Part shown: positions 43,518 through 57,010 of the stretch, piece by piece
How positions within the stretch are numbered: position 1 is the stretch's first letter
Layout: each line of letters begins with the position of its first letter
From: Zobellella endophytica
GTDB taxonomy: Bacteria > Pseudomonadota > Gammaproteobacteria > Enterobacterales > Aeromonadaceae
Direction of reading: 5' to 3'
Length of the DNA stretch: 64,000 bases
Assembly (NCBI RefSeq): GCF_003012775.1
Contig: NZ_PXYG01000002.1
Span: forward strand, 62,001 to 126,000
The notes under the pieces: generated by a model
Databases searched by the model: none
What the model saw: only the letters and a program-made list of their open reading frames with translations
What the model was told of the DNA's origin: nothing
Position numbers and translations under genes: made by a program

Positions 43518-43655
43518 GTTGTAGATTCCTTAAACTGTTTGGTCTCTTAATTTGCCCGCACAGTATACTTGATTCGTTTTTAAAGCGCACAGTGATTGAT
43601 GCATACGGCACCGATAAGCCACTCCCCGCTGCCGGCGCCCCGTGGGGCTGTCTTT

Positions 43656-44432
43656 TCAATGAAACAGATAGGATTCCATCGACAGAGTGCCGTAGGTGAG
43701 CCCCCCTTCCAGTACTTCCACCCCGGCGCCGGCAGTGGCCGCGCCCGCGGCGATCAGCAGGGGCAGATAGTGATCCGGCGTGGGATGAGCTCGCCGGCCC
43801 TGGGGGGCGACAGTCAGGTAATTCGTCAACGCCGCCCGGTCGTGGTCACGGACCGCCTGCCGTGCCCAGCGTACAAAATCACGGGCATAACCGGCATCCT
43901 CGACCGCCTCCATGCGGAATTCATAGAGGTTATGGGTCAGGCTGCCGGACGCGACTATCAGTACACCCTGTTCGCGCAACGGCTGCAGCGCCTTGCCCAG
44001 TGCCCAGGCGCCGTCGCCGTCGAGCCAGGCCGGCATCGACAACTGCACCACTGGCACATCCGCCTCCGGATACAGGTAACGCAGCGGCACCCAGGCGCCA
44101 TGATCCAGGCCCCTAGCCGGATCGGCCGACACCCGATAGCCCTGGGCCTGCAACAGGGCCGCGAGCCGCCCGGCCAGCTCGGGCTGGCCCGGAGCCGGAT
44201 ACTGCAAGCGGTAGAGCACATCGGGAAAACCGCCGAAGTCGTGGATGGTGTCGGGCCACCGGGCGCTGGTCACCTCTGGCTCGCGGGTGATCCAGTGAGG
44301 CGAAATCACCAGCACCGCCGCCGGCCTGGCCAGGCGCGCACCGGTTTGCCGCAGCAGGGGGCCGGCAAGCCCGGGCTCGAGGGCAAAAGTGGGGGCGCCA
44401 TGGGAAACGAACAGTACGGGCATGAGGGCCAT
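43656..44432 (-). CDS. Class III extradiol ring-cleavage dioxygenase, DODA/YgiD type
   Basis: A 258-residue LigB-superfamily protein. Metal-binding histidines are in LFVSHGAPTFALEPG and VISPHWITREPEVTS, and active-site blocks are LDHGAWVPLRYLYPEADVPV and SGSLTHNLYEF. E. coli YgiD is a 4,5-DOPA dioxygenase; the physiological substrate here is unknown. I chose the ATG at 44432; another at 44423 is possible. It sits on the same strand between rpsO and pnp, after the rpsO terminator, an unusual position. Confidence 0.88.
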   Translation of the reverse strand: MALMPVLFVSHGAPTFALEPGLAGPLLRQTGARLARPAAVLVISPHWITREPEVTSARWPDTIHDFGGFPDVLYRLQYPAPGQPELAGRLAALLQAQGYRVSADPARGLDHGAWVPLRYLYPEADVPVVQLSMPAWLDGDGAWALGKALQPLREQGVLIVASGSLTHNLYEFRMEAVEDAGYARDFVRWARQAVRDHDRAALTNYLTVAPQGRRAHPTPDHYLPLLIAAGAATAGAGVEVLEGGLTYGTLSMESYLFH

Positions 44433-44590
44433 AGCCGCAATTCCTGAAAACGGTGATGATGGGCTCACTCTACCGGCGTCGAGGATCCGGATAAACCGGT
44501 AGGGGGGAAATGGATTATTTACTGAGATGAAACAGTGAAGCCAAAAATCACCGTTTATTCATGAAAAACACCGGCGGGACGGCGCCCACG

Positions 44591-44616
44591 AAAAAAGGAG
44601 CCGAAGCTCCTTTTTT
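44591..44616 (-). terminator. Strong intrinsic terminator after rpsO
   Basis: AAAAAAGGAGC CGAA GCTCCTTTTTT is a near-perfect stem with T6 on either strand, 20 bases after the rpsO stop. Confidence 0.92.
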
Positions 44617-44635
44617 CTTGAACCGGATGAGTCGA

Positions 44636-44905
44636 TTAACGACGCAGGCCCAGTTTTTCGATCAGTGCACGATAGCGCTCGACGTCCTTGCGCTTCAGGT
44701 AGTCCAGCAGGCTGCGGCGCTGGGATACCATGCGCAGCAGGCCGCGACGGCTGTGGTGATCGTGGATGTGCTGCTTGAAGTGGCCTTGCAGATGGTTGAT
44801 CTGGGCACTCAGCAGGGCTACCTGAACTTCGGGGGAGCCGGTGTCGCCTTCGCCGCGGGCAAAGTCAGCAACGATCTGGGCTTTGGTTTCAGCACTTAGT
44901 GACAT
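44636..44905 (-). CDS. rpsO: 30S ribosomal protein S15
   Basis: An 89-residue ribosomal protein, identical in length to E. coli S15, which nucleates the 30S platform. [20 protein letters not shown] and [20 protein letters not shown] are the family signature. E. coli S15 represses its own translation through a leader pseudoknot; the 116-base spacer from truB could hold an equivalent but I could not establish it. Transcribed after truB. Confidence 0.98.
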   Translation of the reverse strand: MSLSAETKAQIVADFARGEGDTGSPEVQVALLSAQINHLQGHFKQHIHDHHSRRGLLRMVSQRRSLLDYLKRKDVERYRALIEKLGLRR

Positions 44906-45021
44906 CTTGTGTACTCCAAAAACTATGAATGATTTCCCCAGCCGATCACTAATTCAGCCGGAAACAGAGCTGCGCATTCTACCAGTAAAGCCCGCCTTGG
45001 CAACCGGAAAATGCGAGAATT

Positions 45022-45957
45022 TCAGCGGACCAGCCGGCGTGGTGCCACCTTGCCGTCATCGTCGATTTCGCCGACGCCGATAAAGCGGCTGTCGGGACCG
45101 ACGGTGATGCGCACGAAGCCGTTCAGCGGCGCGCCGGAGACCTGTACCGCCTGGCCCTGCAGCAGATAACCCGCCACCAGCTCGGACAGGTTCACTTCCG
45201 GCAGGGTCGACACCGCGGTATCCATCGGCAGCAGCAGCGGATCCAGCTCCAGCCGCGGCGAAATCTCCTGCGCCTTGCAGTTGTCGAGGATGCACTGCAG
45301 CTGCTCCAGGGTCAGCATGCGCTGCGCCGGATAGCCGGCCACGGCCAGCCGGCGCAGCAGGATCACGTGGGCGCCACAGCCCAGGCGTTCCCCCAGATCG
45401 TCCACTATGGTGCGGATATAGGTGCCCTTGCTCGCGTGGATCTCGAGTTCGACTTCGTCGCCCTCGAAACGCAGCAGCTTGAGCTCGAACACGGTGATCG
45501 GCCGGGCTTCACGCGGCACCTCTATGCCCTCGCGGGCGTACTGGTACAGGGGCTTGCCCTGGTACTTGAGCGCCGAGTACATGGAGGGGATCTGCTCGAT
45601 GTCGCCGCGGAAATGGTCCAGCGCCTCGATCAGATCGCCGGTGGACACATCGACCGGTCGGGTTTCCACCACCTCGCCGTCCGCGTCGCTGGTGTCGGTA
45701 CGTTCGCCCAGCTTGGCGACGACCCGATAGCGCTTGTCCGCTTCCAGCAGAAACTGGGAAAACTTGGTGGCCTCGCCCAGGCAGATCGGCAGCATGCCGG
45801 TAGCCAGGGGATCCAGGGCACCGGTGTGCCCGGCCTTGGCGGCGGCGTAGATACGCTTGACCTGTTGCAGGGCATCGTTGGAAGTAATGCCCGCCGGCTT
45901 GTCCAGCAGCAGGATGCCGTCTACCTCACGGCCACGAAAACGACGCTGACGCCCCAT
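45022..45957 (-). CDS. truB: tRNA pseudouridine-55 synthase TruB
   Basis: A 311-residue enzyme making pseudouridine 55 in the T loop of all elongator tRNAs. The catalytic aspartate is Asp49 in [17 protein letters not shown]. The C-terminal PUA domain ([20 protein letters not shown]) is complete. E. coli TruB has 314 residues. The ATG lies one base after the rbfA stop; a longer frame inside rbfA is rejected. Confidence 0.97.
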   Translation of the reverse strand: MGRQRRFRGREVDGILLLDKPAGITSNDALQQVKRIYAAAKAGHTGALDPLATGMLPICLGEATKFSQFLLEADKRYRVVAKLGERTDTSDADGEVVETRPVDVSTGDLIEALDHFRGDIEQIPSMYSALKYQGKPLYQYAREGIEVPREARPITVFELKLLRFEGDEVELEIHASKGTYIRTIVDDLGERLGCGAHVILLRRLAVAGYPAQRMLTLEQLQCILDNCKAQEISPRLELDPLLLPMDTAVSTLPEVNLSELVAGYLLQGQAVQVSGAPLNGFVRITVGPDSRFIGVGEIDDDGKVAPRRLVR

Positions 45958-45958
45958 C

Positions 45959-46366
45959 TCAGTTCTGGTCCTCTTGTTCCGCTTCATCATCCCGGCCGGC
46001 ACTGCGCCGCTTGTCTTCCTCTATGGTGCTGGACACCAGGGTGGAGATACGCATCCCTTCCACCAGGCTCTGGTCGTAGACGAAGCGCAGCTCGGGGGTG
46101 ACCCGCAGCCGCACCGCCTTGGCCACCAGGCTGCGGATATAGCCGCTGGCATCCTTGAGCGCCGCCATGCCTTTTTCGATGCGCTCCGCATCGTTCTCCA
46201 GGAAGGTGACGAACACCTTGGCATAGTTAAGGTCCCGGGACACTTCCACCCCCGACACGGTCACCATCCCCAGGCGTTCGTCCTTGATTTCCCGCTGCAG
46301 GATCATCGCAATTTCTTTTTGCAGTTCCTGCCCAACCCGGCGGGTACGGCTGAATTCTCTGGCCAT
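45959..46366 (-). CDS. rbfA: 30S ribosome-binding factor RbfA
   Basis: A 135-residue KH-fold cold-shock factor needed for 16S 5' end maturation. It begins [20 protein letters not shown] and includes [21 protein letters not shown] and [20 protein letters not shown]. The ATG at 46366 gives the conserved N-terminus, close to E. coli length (133). Between infB and truB as expected. Confidence 0.97.
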   Translation of the reverse strand: MAREFSRTRRVGQELQKEIAMILQREIKDERLGMVTVSGVEVSRDLNYAKVFVTFLENDAERIEKGMAALKDASGYIRSLVAKAVRLRVTPELRFVYDQSLVEGMRISTLVSSTIEEDKRRSAGRDDEAEQEDQN

Positions 46367-46386
46367 AAATCTCTTTCCAAGACAAA

Positions 46387-46403
46387 GGGGGCCCAAGGCC
46401 CCC
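46387..46403 (-). terminator. GC hairpin between infB and rbfA, partial terminator
   Basis: GGGGGCC TTG GGCCCCC followed on the minus strand by TTTGTCTTGG. The short tail suggests attenuation rather than complete termination within the operon. Confidence 0.5.
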
Positions 46404-46446
46404 GTTGATTAATACTCTCTGTGCTCAGGCGTGGATAGCGGCGCCC

Positions 46447-49164
<2,718 letters not shown>

Positions 49165-49183
49165 TCATTTACCTCCGTTGATC

Positions 49184-50686
49184 TTATTCTTCGTTCTGGT
49201 CTCCGAACCAGCAGATGTTGCGGGCGGCCATGATGAGTTCCCCCGCTAGGGACTCACTAAGACCTTCAATGCCCTCAAGGTCGTCAATACCTTGCTCTGC
49301 CAGCTCTTCCAGATCCGCAATACCTCGGGCGGCAAGCTGATAGGCCAGTTCCCGGGTCATGGAGGGCAGTGCGAGCAGTTCGGCTGCCGGCTCCACCCCT
49401 TCGAAAGATTCTTCTTGCGCCAGCGCCCGGGTCGTCAGGGCATCCTTGGCGCGGTTGCGCAGTTCCTCGACCATGTCTTCGTCCAGGCCGTCGACACTCA
49501 GCAATTCGCTGACCGGCACATAGGCGATTTCTTCCAGGGTCGAGAAACCTTCTTCCATCAGCAAGGCGGCAAAATCTTCATCGATATCCAGGTGCTGGAT
49601 AAACAGATTCATGATCTTGTCGCTTTCGACCTGGTGCTTCTGCTGCAGGTCTTCCACCGTCATCACGTTCAGTTCCCAGCCGGTCAGCTGGGACGCCAGA
49701 CGCACGTTCTGGCCGTTGCGGCCGATGGCCTGGGCCAGGTTGCCGGACTCGACGGCAATGTCCATGGAGTGGGCATCTTCGTCGACGATGATGGAGGCCA
49801 CGTCGGCCGGCGCCATGGCATTGATCACGAACTGGGCGGGATTGTCGTCCCACAGCACGATATCGACCCGCTCGCCCCCGAGTTCACCGGATACCGCCTG
49901 TACCCGGGCACCACGCATGCCGACACAGGCACCGATGGGATCGATACGGCGATCGTTGGTCTTCACCGCTATCTTGGCGCGGCTGCCCGGATCCCGGGCG
50001 GCACCCATGATTTCGATCAGCTCTTCGCCGATTTCCGGCACCTCGATGCGGAACAGTTCCTTCAGAAAGTCCGGGTTGGTACGGCTGACGAACAGCTGGG
50101 CACCGCGTGCTTCGGGACGTACTGCGTACAGCAGGCCGCGGACCCGATCGCCGGAGCGGAACGACTCCCGCGGCAGCAGGTCTTCACGGAACAGCACCGC
50201 TTCGGCGTTGTTGCCCAGATCCAGGATGACATTGTCACGGGTGGCCTTCTTGACCACGCCGGTGATGATCTCGCCTTCCTGGTCCTGGAATTGCTCCACC
50301 ACCTGCATGCGCTCGGCTTCACGGACTTTCTGCACGATGACCTGCTTGGCAGTCTGGGTGGTAATGCGATCGAAGGTGATGGAGTCTACCTGATCTTCCA
50401 CATAGTCACCCAGCTGGATCTCCGGCTCGTCGATCTGGGCCGCTTCCAGGGTGATCTCGCGATAGGGATTGGTCAGCGCTTCCTGACTTTCCACCACCTG
50501 CCAGCGACGGAAGGTATCGAAATCGCCGCTCTTGCGATCGATGGCGACCCGCACTTCGATATCGCCTTCATATTTCTTCTTGGTGGCCGTGGCCAGGGCT
50601 GTTTCCAGGGCCTCGAAGATTTTTTCACGAGGCACTGCCTTTTCGTTAGAAACGGCATCTACAACCAGCAATATTTCTTTATTCAT
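49184..50686 (-). CDS. nusA: Transcription termination/antitermination factor NusA
   Basis: A 500-residue RNA polymerase factor controlling pausing, termination and antitermination. Domains in order: N-terminal polymerase-binding ([20 protein letters not shown]), S1 ([20 protein letters not shown]), KH1 and KH2 ([40 protein letters not shown]), and two acidic C-terminal repeats. E. coli NusA has 495 residues. It follows rimP after 14 bases and precedes infB by 19. Confidence 0.98.
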   Translation of the reverse strand: MNKEILLVVDAVSNEKAVPREKIFEALETALATATKKKYEGDIEVRVAIDRKSGDFDTFRRWQVVESQEALTNPYREITLEAAQIDEPEIQLGDYVEDQVDSITFDRITTQTAKQVIVQKVREAERMQVVEQFQDQEGEIITGVVKKATRDNVILDLGNNAEAVLFREDLLPRESFRSGDRVRGLLYAVRPEARGAQLFVSRTNPDFLKELFRIEVPEIGEELIEIMGAARDPGSRAKIAVKTNDRRIDPIGACVGMRGARVQAVSGELGGERVDIVLWDDNPAQFVINAMAPADVASIIVDEDAHSMDIAVESGNLAQAIGRNGQNVRLASQLTGWELNVMTVEDLQQKHQVESDKIMNLFIQHLDIDEDFAALLMEEGFSTLEEIAYVPVSELLSVDGLDEDMVEELRNRAKDALTTRALAQEESFEGVEPAAELLALPSMTRELAYQLAARGIADLEELAEQGIDDLEGIEGLSESLAGELIMAARNICWFGDQNEE

Positions 50687-50700
50687 GTCCGATAGCCTCG

Positions 50701-51159
50701 TTAGTCAAAGTTCGGAACCAGATTTGCTCTTTGGATATTGGCGAAGGCGATGGGATATTCATTCCCTTCCACCTCCAGCCGGATCATGGTGTCTTCCACC
50801 GCCACGACGGTGCCTTTCAGCTTGCGGCGGTTGTTCACTGCCATGCGCAACATTAATTCGGCTTCCTGGCCGATGATGGCCTGGTAATGAGCCGGCTTGA
50901 ACAAGGGGCGGGCGAGCCCTGGGGATGAGACTTCCAGATCATATTCGGTGGAAATGGGATCTTCCACATCCAGCACGGCGCTGACTTGCCGGCTGACTTC
51001 GGCACAATCATTTACATCGATACCATCTTCATGATCGATATACAGACGCAGCGTCGAATGCCGGCCGGCACGCACGAACTCGAGCCCCAGCAGTTCGAAC
51101 CCCAACGCCTCTACCGGCTCGTTAAGCATCTCGGTCAATCGTTGTTCCAATGTAGCCAA
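50701..51159 (-). CDS. rimP: Ribosome maturation factor RimP
   Basis: A 152-residue factor for 30S assembly, first gene of the rimP-nusA-infB operon. Conserved segments [34 protein letters not shown] and [15 protein letters not shown] are present. The start is TTG at 51159 ([18 protein letters not shown]), seven bases after GGAGG; no ATG fits. E. coli RimP has 150 residues. A terminator-like hairpin stands just before its ribosome site. Confidence 0.95.
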   Translation of the reverse strand: MATLEQRLTEMLNEPVEALGFELLGLEFVRAGRHSTLRLYIDHEDGIDVNDCAEVSRQVSAVLDVEDPISTEYDLEVSSPGLARPLFKPAHYQAIIGQEAELMLRMAVNNRRKLKGTVVAVEDTMIRLEVEGNEYPIAFANIQRANLVPNFD

Positions 51160-51174
51160 AGCTACCCCCTCCGA

Positions 51175-51198
51175 AAACAAAAAAAGGGCTCGCAGCCC
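51175..51198 (-). terminator. Attenuator-like terminator just upstream of rimP
   Basis: On the minus strand GGGCT GCG AGCCC is followed by TTTTTTTG. It lies about 16 bases upstream of the rimP start codon, so transcripts must read through it to reach rimP-nusA-infB. Confidence 0.7.
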
Positions 51199-51239
51199 AG
51201 TGAATTCGCATCGGCCACGCCGATGGCAAAGTGCAGATA

Positions 51240-51269
51240 ACAAAAAGCCCCGATTTTCAAATCGGGGCT
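51240..51269 (-). terminator. Intrinsic terminator after tRNA-fMet
   Basis: AGCCCCGAT TTGAAA ATCGGGGCT followed by TTTTTG on the minus strand, about 68 bases after the tRNA 3' end. Confidence 0.85.
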
Positions 51270-51336
51270 ATTCACCTGGACCCTGATTGTCGCCTCGCGA
51301 CGACCATTCACCGCGAGCAGGCAGTGAACGTGAAAT

Positions 51337-51413
<77 letters not shown>

Positions 51414-51471
51414 TCCGAAATCGTGCGAGATTATAGTCAAATCGGGAAATGATCTCAACCTGACTATGTCT

Positions 51472-51558
51472 TGGTGCCGAGAGCGGGACTTGAACCCGCA
51501 CGCCTATACAGGCACTACCCCCTCAAGATAGCGTGTCTACCAATTCCACCACCTCGGC
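51472..51558 (-). tRNA. leuU: tRNA-Leu (anticodon GAG)
   Basis: An 87-base class II tRNA with long variable arm. Acceptor GCCGAGG, D arm GTGGAATTGGTAGACAC, anticodon loop TTGAGGG (GAG), T arm GGGTTCAAGTCCC, and encoded CCA. It starts ten bases after the secG stop, as leuU does in E. coli, so it is probably cotranscribed with secG. Confidence 0.97.
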
Positions 51559-51568
51559 AAAAACTTGC

Positions 51569-51904
51569 TTATTCGGGAATATCGCTGCTGTCGCCAACAG
51601 GAACATCACCCTGGGCCGGACTTTCCACCACTTCGGGTACGGAAAGGTCCTCCCACTCGCTTCCTTGCTGGGTGCTGTTGCTGGACAGATTGCCCAGAAC
51701 CAGACTAACCACAAAGAAACCGGCTGCCAGCAGCGTCGTCGCCTTGGTCAGGAAATTACCCGAACCGCTGGAACCAAAAACCGTATTCGATGCACCCGCT
51801 CCGAAAGACGCGCCCATATCGGCACCCTTCCCCTGCTGAATCAGCACCAGACCGATCAAAGCCAGTGCGATAAGCAGATACACCACTAAAAGAATTTCGT
51901 ACAT
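51569..51904 (-). CDS. secG: Preprotein translocase subunit SecG
   Basis: A 111-residue SecYEG accessory subunit. It has two membrane helices (about 3-22 and 54-72) joined by the cytoplasmic loop LIQQGKGADMGASFGAGAS, and an acidic hydrophilic tail. E. coli SecG has 110 residues. Located between glmM and tRNA-Leu. Confidence 0.97.
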   Translation of the reverse strand: MYEILLVVYLLIALALIGLVLIQQGKGADMGASFGAGASNTVFGSSGSGNFLTKATTLLAAGFFVVSLVLGNLSSNSTQQGSEWEDLSVPEVVESPAQGDVPVGDSSDIPE

Positions 51905-51931
51905 CTTAGCTTACCTTTGCTTGGCGCCTGA

Positions 51932-51963
51932 GCCCCGCATCAGACTGCTGTCGGGAGCGGGGC
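51932..51963 (-). other. Hairpin at the 5' end of the secG transcript
   Basis: GCCCCG (51932-51937) pairs with CGGGGC (51958-51963). It overlaps the expected transcription start of the secG promoter, so it may cap the mRNA 5' end or be the tail-less terminator of glmM. Confidence 0.4.
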
Positions 51964-51965
51964 TA

Positions 51966-51994
51966 ATACTAGCGATCCGTTTGAGATGATACAA
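51966..51994 (-). promoter_or_regulatory. Sigma-70 promoter of secG-tRNA-Leu-tRNA-fMet
   Basis: On the minus strand TTGTAT (51994-51989), 17-base spacer, TAGTAT (51971-51966). Lies 62 bases upstream of the secG start in the 203-base spacer after glmM. Confidence 0.65.
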
Positions 51995-52107
51995 GCGCAA
52001 TTTTAGAAAAGGCGGTTCGATCGCGCGAAAAGTCGGCAAAAACACGAACTGACGGGAGCGACTGGTTCCAAATGCTCAAAAGAACAACAAAGACTCCCCA
52101 CCCGGGA

Positions 52108-53430
52108 TCAGACCGCTTCGGCGATATGCCGTGCCAGCTGTTCCACCAGGGCTCGATCCGCTCCCTCCACCATCACCCGGATCAGCGGCTCGGTGCCCGA
52201 TTTGCGCAGCAGCACCCGCCCCTGGCCGGACAGCGCCAGCTCGGCCGCCGCCACCCGCCGCCGCACTTCGCCACTGGACAACGGATCGCTGCCGGGCTGG
52301 AAGCGCACGTTCACCAGCACCTGCGGGAACAGGGTCAGTTCCCGACACAATGCCTGCAGGCTGACGCCCTCTCCGACCATGGCACGCAGCACCTGCAACG
52401 CCGCGACGATGCCGTCGCCGGTGGTATTGTGGTCCAGGCTGATGATATGTCCCGAGTTTTCCCCGCCCAGTTTCCAGCCGTGCTCCTTCAGCTTTTCCAT
52501 CACGTAGCGATCGCCGACACTGGCGCGCACGAAGGGAATGTCCCGTTTGGCCAGCGCCAGCTCCAGCGCCATGTTGCTCATCAGGGTGCCGACCACGCCA
52601 CCGTGCAGGGTACCCCGCCTGGCTGCATCGCGCGCCATCACATAAAGGATTTGATCCCCGTCCACCAGGGCACCGGTGTGATCCACCATCGCCAGCCGGT
52701 CGCCGTCACCGTCGAAGGCGATGCCCAGATCCGCCTGGTGCGCCAGTACCGCCTCGATCAGCGCCTGTGGGGCGGTGGAGCCGACCTCGTCATTGATATT
52801 GAGGCCATTGGGCTGCACCCCGGTACGGATCACCCTGGCCCCCAGTTCCTCGAATACCGCCGGGGCGATGTGGTAGGTGGCGCCATGGGCACAGTCGAGC
52901 ACGATGGTGAGCCCGTCCAGATGCATCTCCGAGGGGAAGGTGCTCTTGCAGAACTCGATATAGCGGCCGGCGGCATCGTTGATCCGGCTGGCCTTGCCCA
53001 GTTGATCCGACGGCACACAATCCATCGGCTGCTCCAGCAAGGCCTCTATCGCCAGCTCCACCTCATCCGGCAGCTTGGTGCCGTCGTGGGAAAAGAACTT
53101 GATGCCGTTATCGTAATACGGATTATGGGAGGCGCTGATCACGATGCCCGCCTCGGCCCGGAAGGTGCGGGTCAGATAGGCGATGGCCGGGGTCGGCATG
53201 GGGCCGAGCAGGGCCGCTTGCAAACCGGCGGCGGACAGTCCCGCCTCCAGCGCCGACTCCAGCATGTAGCCGGAGATGCGGGTATCCTTGCCGATCAGTA
53301 CTTTTTTGGTGCCGGTGCCCGACAGCACTTTGCCCGCCGCCCAGCCCAGCTTCATCACGAATTCTGGTGTAATGGGCGCTTCCCCTACCCGGCCGCGCAC
53401 CCCGTCGGTGCCAAAATATTTTCTGCTCAT
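52108..53430 (-). CDS. glmM: Phosphoglucosamine mutase
   Basis: A 440-residue enzyme making glucosamine-1-phosphate for UDP-GlcNAc, the precursor of peptidoglycan and lipid A (used by LpxA, also in this window). The phosphoserine is Ser101 in [16 protein letters not shown], and the metal loop is [12 protein letters not shown]. The C-terminal phosphate-binding loop is [16 protein letters not shown]. coli GlmM has 445 residues. It follows folP after five bases. Confidence 0.98.
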   Translation of the reverse strand: MSRKYFGTDGVRGRVGEAPITPEFVMKLGWAAGKVLSGTGTKKVLIGKDTRISGYMLESALEAGLSAAGLQAALLGPMPTPAIAYLTRTFRAEAGIVISASHNPYYDNGIKFFSHDGTKLPDEVELAIEALLEQPMDCVPSDQLGKASRINDAAGRYIEFCKSTFPSEMHLDGLTIVLDCAHGATYHIAPAVFEELGARVIRTGVQPNGLNINDEVGSTAPQALIEAVLAHQADLGIAFDGDGDRLAMVDHTGALVDGDQILYVMARDAARRGTLHGGVVGTLMSNMALELALAKRDIPFVRASVGDRYVMEKLKEHGWKLGGENSGHIISLDHNTTGDGIVAALQVLRAMVGEGVSLQALCRELTLFPQVLVNVRFQPGSDPLSSGEVRRRVAAAELALSGQGRVLLRKSGTEPLIRVMVEGADRALVEQLARHIAEAV

Positions 53431-53435
53431 CGTTG

Positions 53436-54269
53436 TTATCCCTGATAGTGTGCCGCCTGCTGCCAGACCCGGATGGCATCGGACATGTCTTTTACATCAT
53501 GCACCCGGAAAATATGCGCGCCCTGGCTCAGCGCAAACAGGTGCGCGGCCAGGGTGCCCGCCAGGCGTTCGGTCACGTCCCGCTGCAGCAGCTGGCCGAT
53601 CATCGACTTGCGCGACATGCCCACCAGCAGTGGCAGGCCGGTGGCGTGCAACCGGCCGAGCTTGCCCAGCAGTTCATAATTATGCTCCAGGGATTTGCCA
53701 AAGCCATAGCCGGGATCCAGGCAGATGCGCTCACGGGCGATGCCAGCCTGCTCGCAGCTGCTCAGGCGCTCCTCCAGAAACGCCAGCACCTCGACGGTCA
53801 CGTCGCTGTAGCCCGGCGCCTGCTGCATGGTTCTGGGCTGCCCCAGCATGTGCATCAGGCAGACGGCTGCGCCGCTTTCTGCCGCCACCGCCAGGGTGCC
53901 GGGCTCGCGCAGGGCGCGAATATCGTTGATCAGATCCGCGCCGGCACTCACCGCTTCCCGCATCACCACCGCCTTGCTGGTATCGACGGAGATCCAGCAG
54001 TCCAGTTCGGCCCGCAGCAGCTCGATCACCGGCACCACCCGCTCCAGCTCCTGCTGCTCGCCAACCTCGTCCGCACCAGGCCGGGTCGATTCACCACCCA
54101 CATCGATGATGCCGGCCCCGTCCCGCACCATCTGCAGGGCATGGCGCAGGGCCGCATCGCGGGCGACAAAGCGACCGCCGTCGGAAAAGGAATCCGGTGT
54201 CAGGTTCAGTATGCCCATCACCTGGGGAGAGGTTAGATTAAGCGTCTTGGATGAAGTGGATAGCAGCAT
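53436..54269 (-). CDS. folP: Dihydropteroate synthase
   Basis: A 277-residue TIM-barrel enzyme joining pABA to the pterin in folate synthesis; the sulfonamide target. Signature segments are [48 protein letters not shown] and [13 protein letters not shown]. The ATG at 54269 is chosen because an earlier in-frame GTG-type start lies inside the ftsH terminator. E. coli FolP has 282 residues. Pairs with glmM as in E. coli. Confidence 0.97.
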   Translation of the reverse strand: MLLSTSSKTLNLTSPQVMGILNLTPDSFSDGGRFVARDAALRHALQMVRDGAGIIDVGGESTRPGADEVGEQQELERVVPVIELLRAELDCWISVDTSKAVVMREAVSAGADLINDIRALREPGTLAVAAESGAAVCLMHMLGQPRTMQQAPGYSDVTVEVLAFLEERLSSCEQAGIARERICLDPGYGFGKSLEHNYELLGKLGRLHATGLPLLVGMSRKSMIGQLLQRDVTERLAGTLAAHLFALSQGAHIFRVHDVKDMSDAIRVWQQAAHYQG

Positions 54270-54284
54270 AGACAGGTTGTTTCC

Positions 54285-54322
54285 AAAAATAAAAAGCCCC
54301 GGACTCATAAGGTCCGGGGCTT
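54285..54322 (-). terminator. Intrinsic terminator of ftsH
   Basis: Minus-strand stem AAGCCCCGGAC / GTCCGGGGCTT with a seven-base loop, followed by TTTATTTTT. Strong terminator between ftsH and folP, implying folP-glmM has its own promoter or depends on read-through. Confidence 0.9.
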
Positions 54323-54338
54323 AATCTATCATAAAAAG

Positions 54339-56279
54339 TTAATTGCTGGTGGCATCACCGGGCTTGTTGAGGTCCGGCGAAGCGGCCTTGCCGTCGTCGG
54401 CACGCTCTTCTTTCTTGTCGTCCGAGCTGGCGGTCGGCCCCTGGGGCTTGTCGCCGGTCTCGTCTTTCCAGTCTGCGGGCGGACGGACATCACGACGGGC
54501 CATCAGATCGTCGATCTGTTTGGCGTCGATGGTTTCGTACTTCATCAGCGCGTCTTTCATGCTGTGCAGGATATCTACGTTGTCCATCAGGATCTGCTTG
54601 GCACGATTGAAGTTGCTCTCTATTACCTGTTTGACTTCCGCATCGATGGCCTTGGCAGTTTCGTCGGACATGTGCTTGACCTTGGCGGCGGTACGGCCGA
54701 GGAAGACTTCACCTTCTTCATCCGCGTACAGCAAGGGCCCCAGCTTCTCGGACAGGCCCCACTGGGTCACCATTTTGTGGGCGATTTCGGTGGCCCGCTC
54801 GATGTCGTTGGACGCGCCCGTGGTCACCTTGTCGAAACCGTAGATGATTTCTTCCGCCAGACGACCGCCGTAGAGGCTGGAAATCATCGACTCCAGGTGC
54901 TGCTTGCTGTAGCTGAAGCGATCCTGCTCAGGCAGGTACATGGTCACCCCCAAGGCACGGCCGCGGGGAATGATGGAGACCTTGTACACGGGATCGTGTT
55001 CGGGCACCATGCGGCCGACGATGGCATGACCGGCTTCGTGATAGGCGGTCATCTCCTTCTCGGACTCTGACATCACCATGGAGCGGCGCTCGGCGCCCAT
55101 CATGATCTTGTCCTTGGCCTTCTCGAACTCTTCCATCGATACCAGGCGACGGGCGGAACGAGCGGCAAACAGCGCCGCCTCGTTGACCAGGTTGGCCAGG
55201 TCGGCACCACTGAATCCCGGCGTCCCGCGAGCAATCACGCTGGCGTTGACGTCGTCGGCAAGCGGTACCCGACGCATATGCACCTTGAGGATCTGCTCAC
55301 GACCACGTACGTCCGGCAGTCCCACCACCACCTGGCGGTCGAAACGGCCGGGACGCAGCAAGGCGGGATCCAGCACGTCGGGCCGGTTAGTGGCGGCGAT
55401 CACGATAACGCCTTCGTTGCCTTCGAAACCGTCCATTTCCACCAGCATCTGGTTCAGGGTCTGCTCGCGCTCGTCATGACCGCCACCCAAGCCGGCGCCA
55501 CGCTGGCGACCAACCGCGTCGATTTCGTCGATAAAGACGATACAGGGGGCCGATTTTTTGGCCTGTTCGAACATATCGCGTACCCGTGAGGCACCCACAC
55601 CCACGAACATTTCCACGAAGTCGGAGCCAGAGATGGTAAAGAAGGGCACCTTGGCCTCGCCGGCGATGGCCTTGGCGAGCAGGGTCTTGCCGGTACCGGG
55701 CGGGCCCACCAGCAGGATCCCGGTAGGAATGCGGCCACCCAGTTTCTGGAAACGGCTGGGATCACGCAGGTAATCCACCAGTTCTTTTACGTCTTCCTTG
55801 GCTTCGTCGCAACCGGCCACGTCAGCGAAGGTAGTCTTCACCTGATCTTCGCTCATCAGCCGGGCCCGGCTCTTGCCGAAGGTCATGGCACCCTTGCCGC
55901 CGCCACCCTGCATCTGGCGCATAAAGAAGATCCACACGCCGATCAGCAGCAGCATGGGGAACCAGGAGATAAAGATAGAAGTCAGCAGGCTGGGCTCTTC
56001 CGGTTTCTCACCTACCACCCGCACGTTGTTGTTCAGCAGGTCGTTCAGCAGTTGAGGATCCTCCGAAGGCATCACGGTGGTAAAACGGTCACCGCTGCGC
56101 TTGACGCCGTTGATGGTCTGGCCATCCATGCGAACTTCACGGATCTGCCCTTGGGCAACTTCCTGTACAAAGGTGGAATAGTCCGTCTGGCGTCCGGCCG
56201 GCTCGCTGGGGCTAAAGCTCTGGAAAACCGACATCAACACCACGGCTATGACCAACCACAGGATCAAATTTTTCGCCAT
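54339..56279 (-). CDS. ftsH: ATP-dependent zinc metalloprotease FtsH
   Basis: A 646-residue membrane AAA+ protease. In E. coli it degrades LpxC, sigma-32 and failed membrane proteins. Two membrane helices (about 4-22 and 102-121) flank a periplasmic domain. The Walker A motif GPPGTGKT is at 192-199, Walker B FIDEID at 249-254, and zinc motif HEAGH at 414-418. Start [20 protein letters not shown] is almost identical to E. coli. Cotranscribed after rlmE under a heat-shock promoter. Confidence 0.98.
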   Translation of the reverse strand: MAKNLILWLVIAVVLMSVFQSFSPSEPAGRQTDYSTFVQEVAQGQIREVRMDGQTINGVKRSGDRFTTVMPSEDPQLLNDLLNNNVRVVGEKPEEPSLLTSIFISWFPMLLLIGVWIFFMRQMQGGGGKGAMTFGKSRARLMSEDQVKTTFADVAGCDEAKEDVKELVDYLRDPSRFQKLGGRIPTGILLVGPPGTGKTLLAKAIAGEAKVPFFTISGSDFVEMFVGVGASRVRDMFEQAKKSAPCIVFIDEIDAVGRQRGAGLGGGHDEREQTLNQMLVEMDGFEGNEGVIVIAATNRPDVLDPALLRPGRFDRQVVVGLPDVRGREQILKVHMRRVPLADDVNASVIARGTPGFSGADLANLVNEAALFAARSARRLVSMEEFEKAKDKIMMGAERRSMVMSESEKEMTAYHEAGHAIVGRMVPEHDPVYKVSIIPRGRALGVTMYLPEQDRFSYSKQHLESMISSLYGGRLAEEIIYGFDKVTTGASNDIERATEIAHKMVTQWGLSEKLGPLLYADEEGEVFLGRTAAKVKHMSDETAKAIDAEVKQVIESNFNRAKQILMDNVDILHSMKDALMKYETIDAKQIDDLMARRDVRPPADWKDETGDKPQGPTASSDDKKEERADDGKAASPDLNKPGDATSN

Positions 56280-56332
56280 GTCACTCAAATTACTAACCTC
56301 ACCGGCTGACAGTTTATGACTTGAACAGGGTA

Positions 56333-56962
56333 CTACAGTTTAAAACCTGTAGCCACAATGTAGACTTCCCGCGAGCGGGGCCGCGACGAGTCGGGCTTTC
56401 TGACCTTGACCACACTGAAAGACCGGCGAACCTCCAGGAGGAATTCATCAAAGCCGGTCCCCTGAAACACTTTTACGACAAAACTTCCCTGTGGCGCCAA
56501 TACCTGCCTGCACATGTCCAGCGCCAGCTCCACCAGGTACATGGCCCTGGGTTGGTCCACCTCGGGCGTACCGCTCATGTTCGGCGCCATGTCCGACAGC
56601 AGCACATCCACCTTTTCTTCGCCGACCCGGTTCAGCAGGGCGCCGAGCACCGCTTCCTCACGGAAATCGCCCTGCAGGAAGTCCACACCGGCGATAGGAT
56701 CCATCGGCAGTATGTCGCAGGCGATAACCCTGCCCCCGGCCCCCACCTGCTCGACCGCAAACTGGCTCCAGCCGCCGGGCGCGGCACCCAAATCGACGAC
56801 CGTCATCCCCTGCTTCAGCAGGCGATCACGACCCTGTAATTCCTCAATTTTAAACACGGCACGCGAGCGCAGGCCTTTTTTTTGCGCCTGTTGAACATAT
56901 TTATCGTCAAAATGCTCTTTAAGCCAGCGCGTTGAGCTGGCCGAGCGTTTTTTCTTACCCAT
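56333..56962 (-). CDS. rlmE: 23S rRNA 2'-O-methyltransferase RlmE (FtsJ)
   Basis: A 209-residue SAM-dependent enzyme methylating U2552 of 23S rRNA, a late 50S assembly step. The SAM motif is [15 protein letters not shown], and the catalytic K-D-K-E set lies in [34 protein letters not shown] and [10 protein letters not shown]. Same length as E. coli RlmE (209). First gene of the rlmE-ftsH heat-shock operon. Confidence 0.98.
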   Translation of the reverse strand: MGKKKRSASSTRWLKEHFDDKYVQQAQKKGLRSRAVFKIEELQGRDRLLKQGMTVVDLGAAPGGWSQFAVEQVGAGGRVIACDILPMDPIAGVDFLQGDFREEAVLGALLNRVGEEKVDVLLSDMAPNMSGTPEVDQPRAMYLVELALDMCRQVLAPQGSFVVKVFQGTGFDEFLLEVRRSFSVVKVRKPDSSRPRSREVYIVATGFKL

Positions 56963-56980
56963 TAAATTATCGCTCTGCTA

Positions 56981-57010
56981 TTACCATTGAAGCCTAGATG
57001 GGGGTACAAT
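56981..57010 (+). promoter_or_regulatory. Possible promoter of yhbY overlapping the rlmE promoter
   Basis: TTACCA (56981-56986), 18-base spacer, TACAAT (57005-57010) on the plus strand. It interleaves with the divergent sigma-32 site. Confidence 0.45.
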
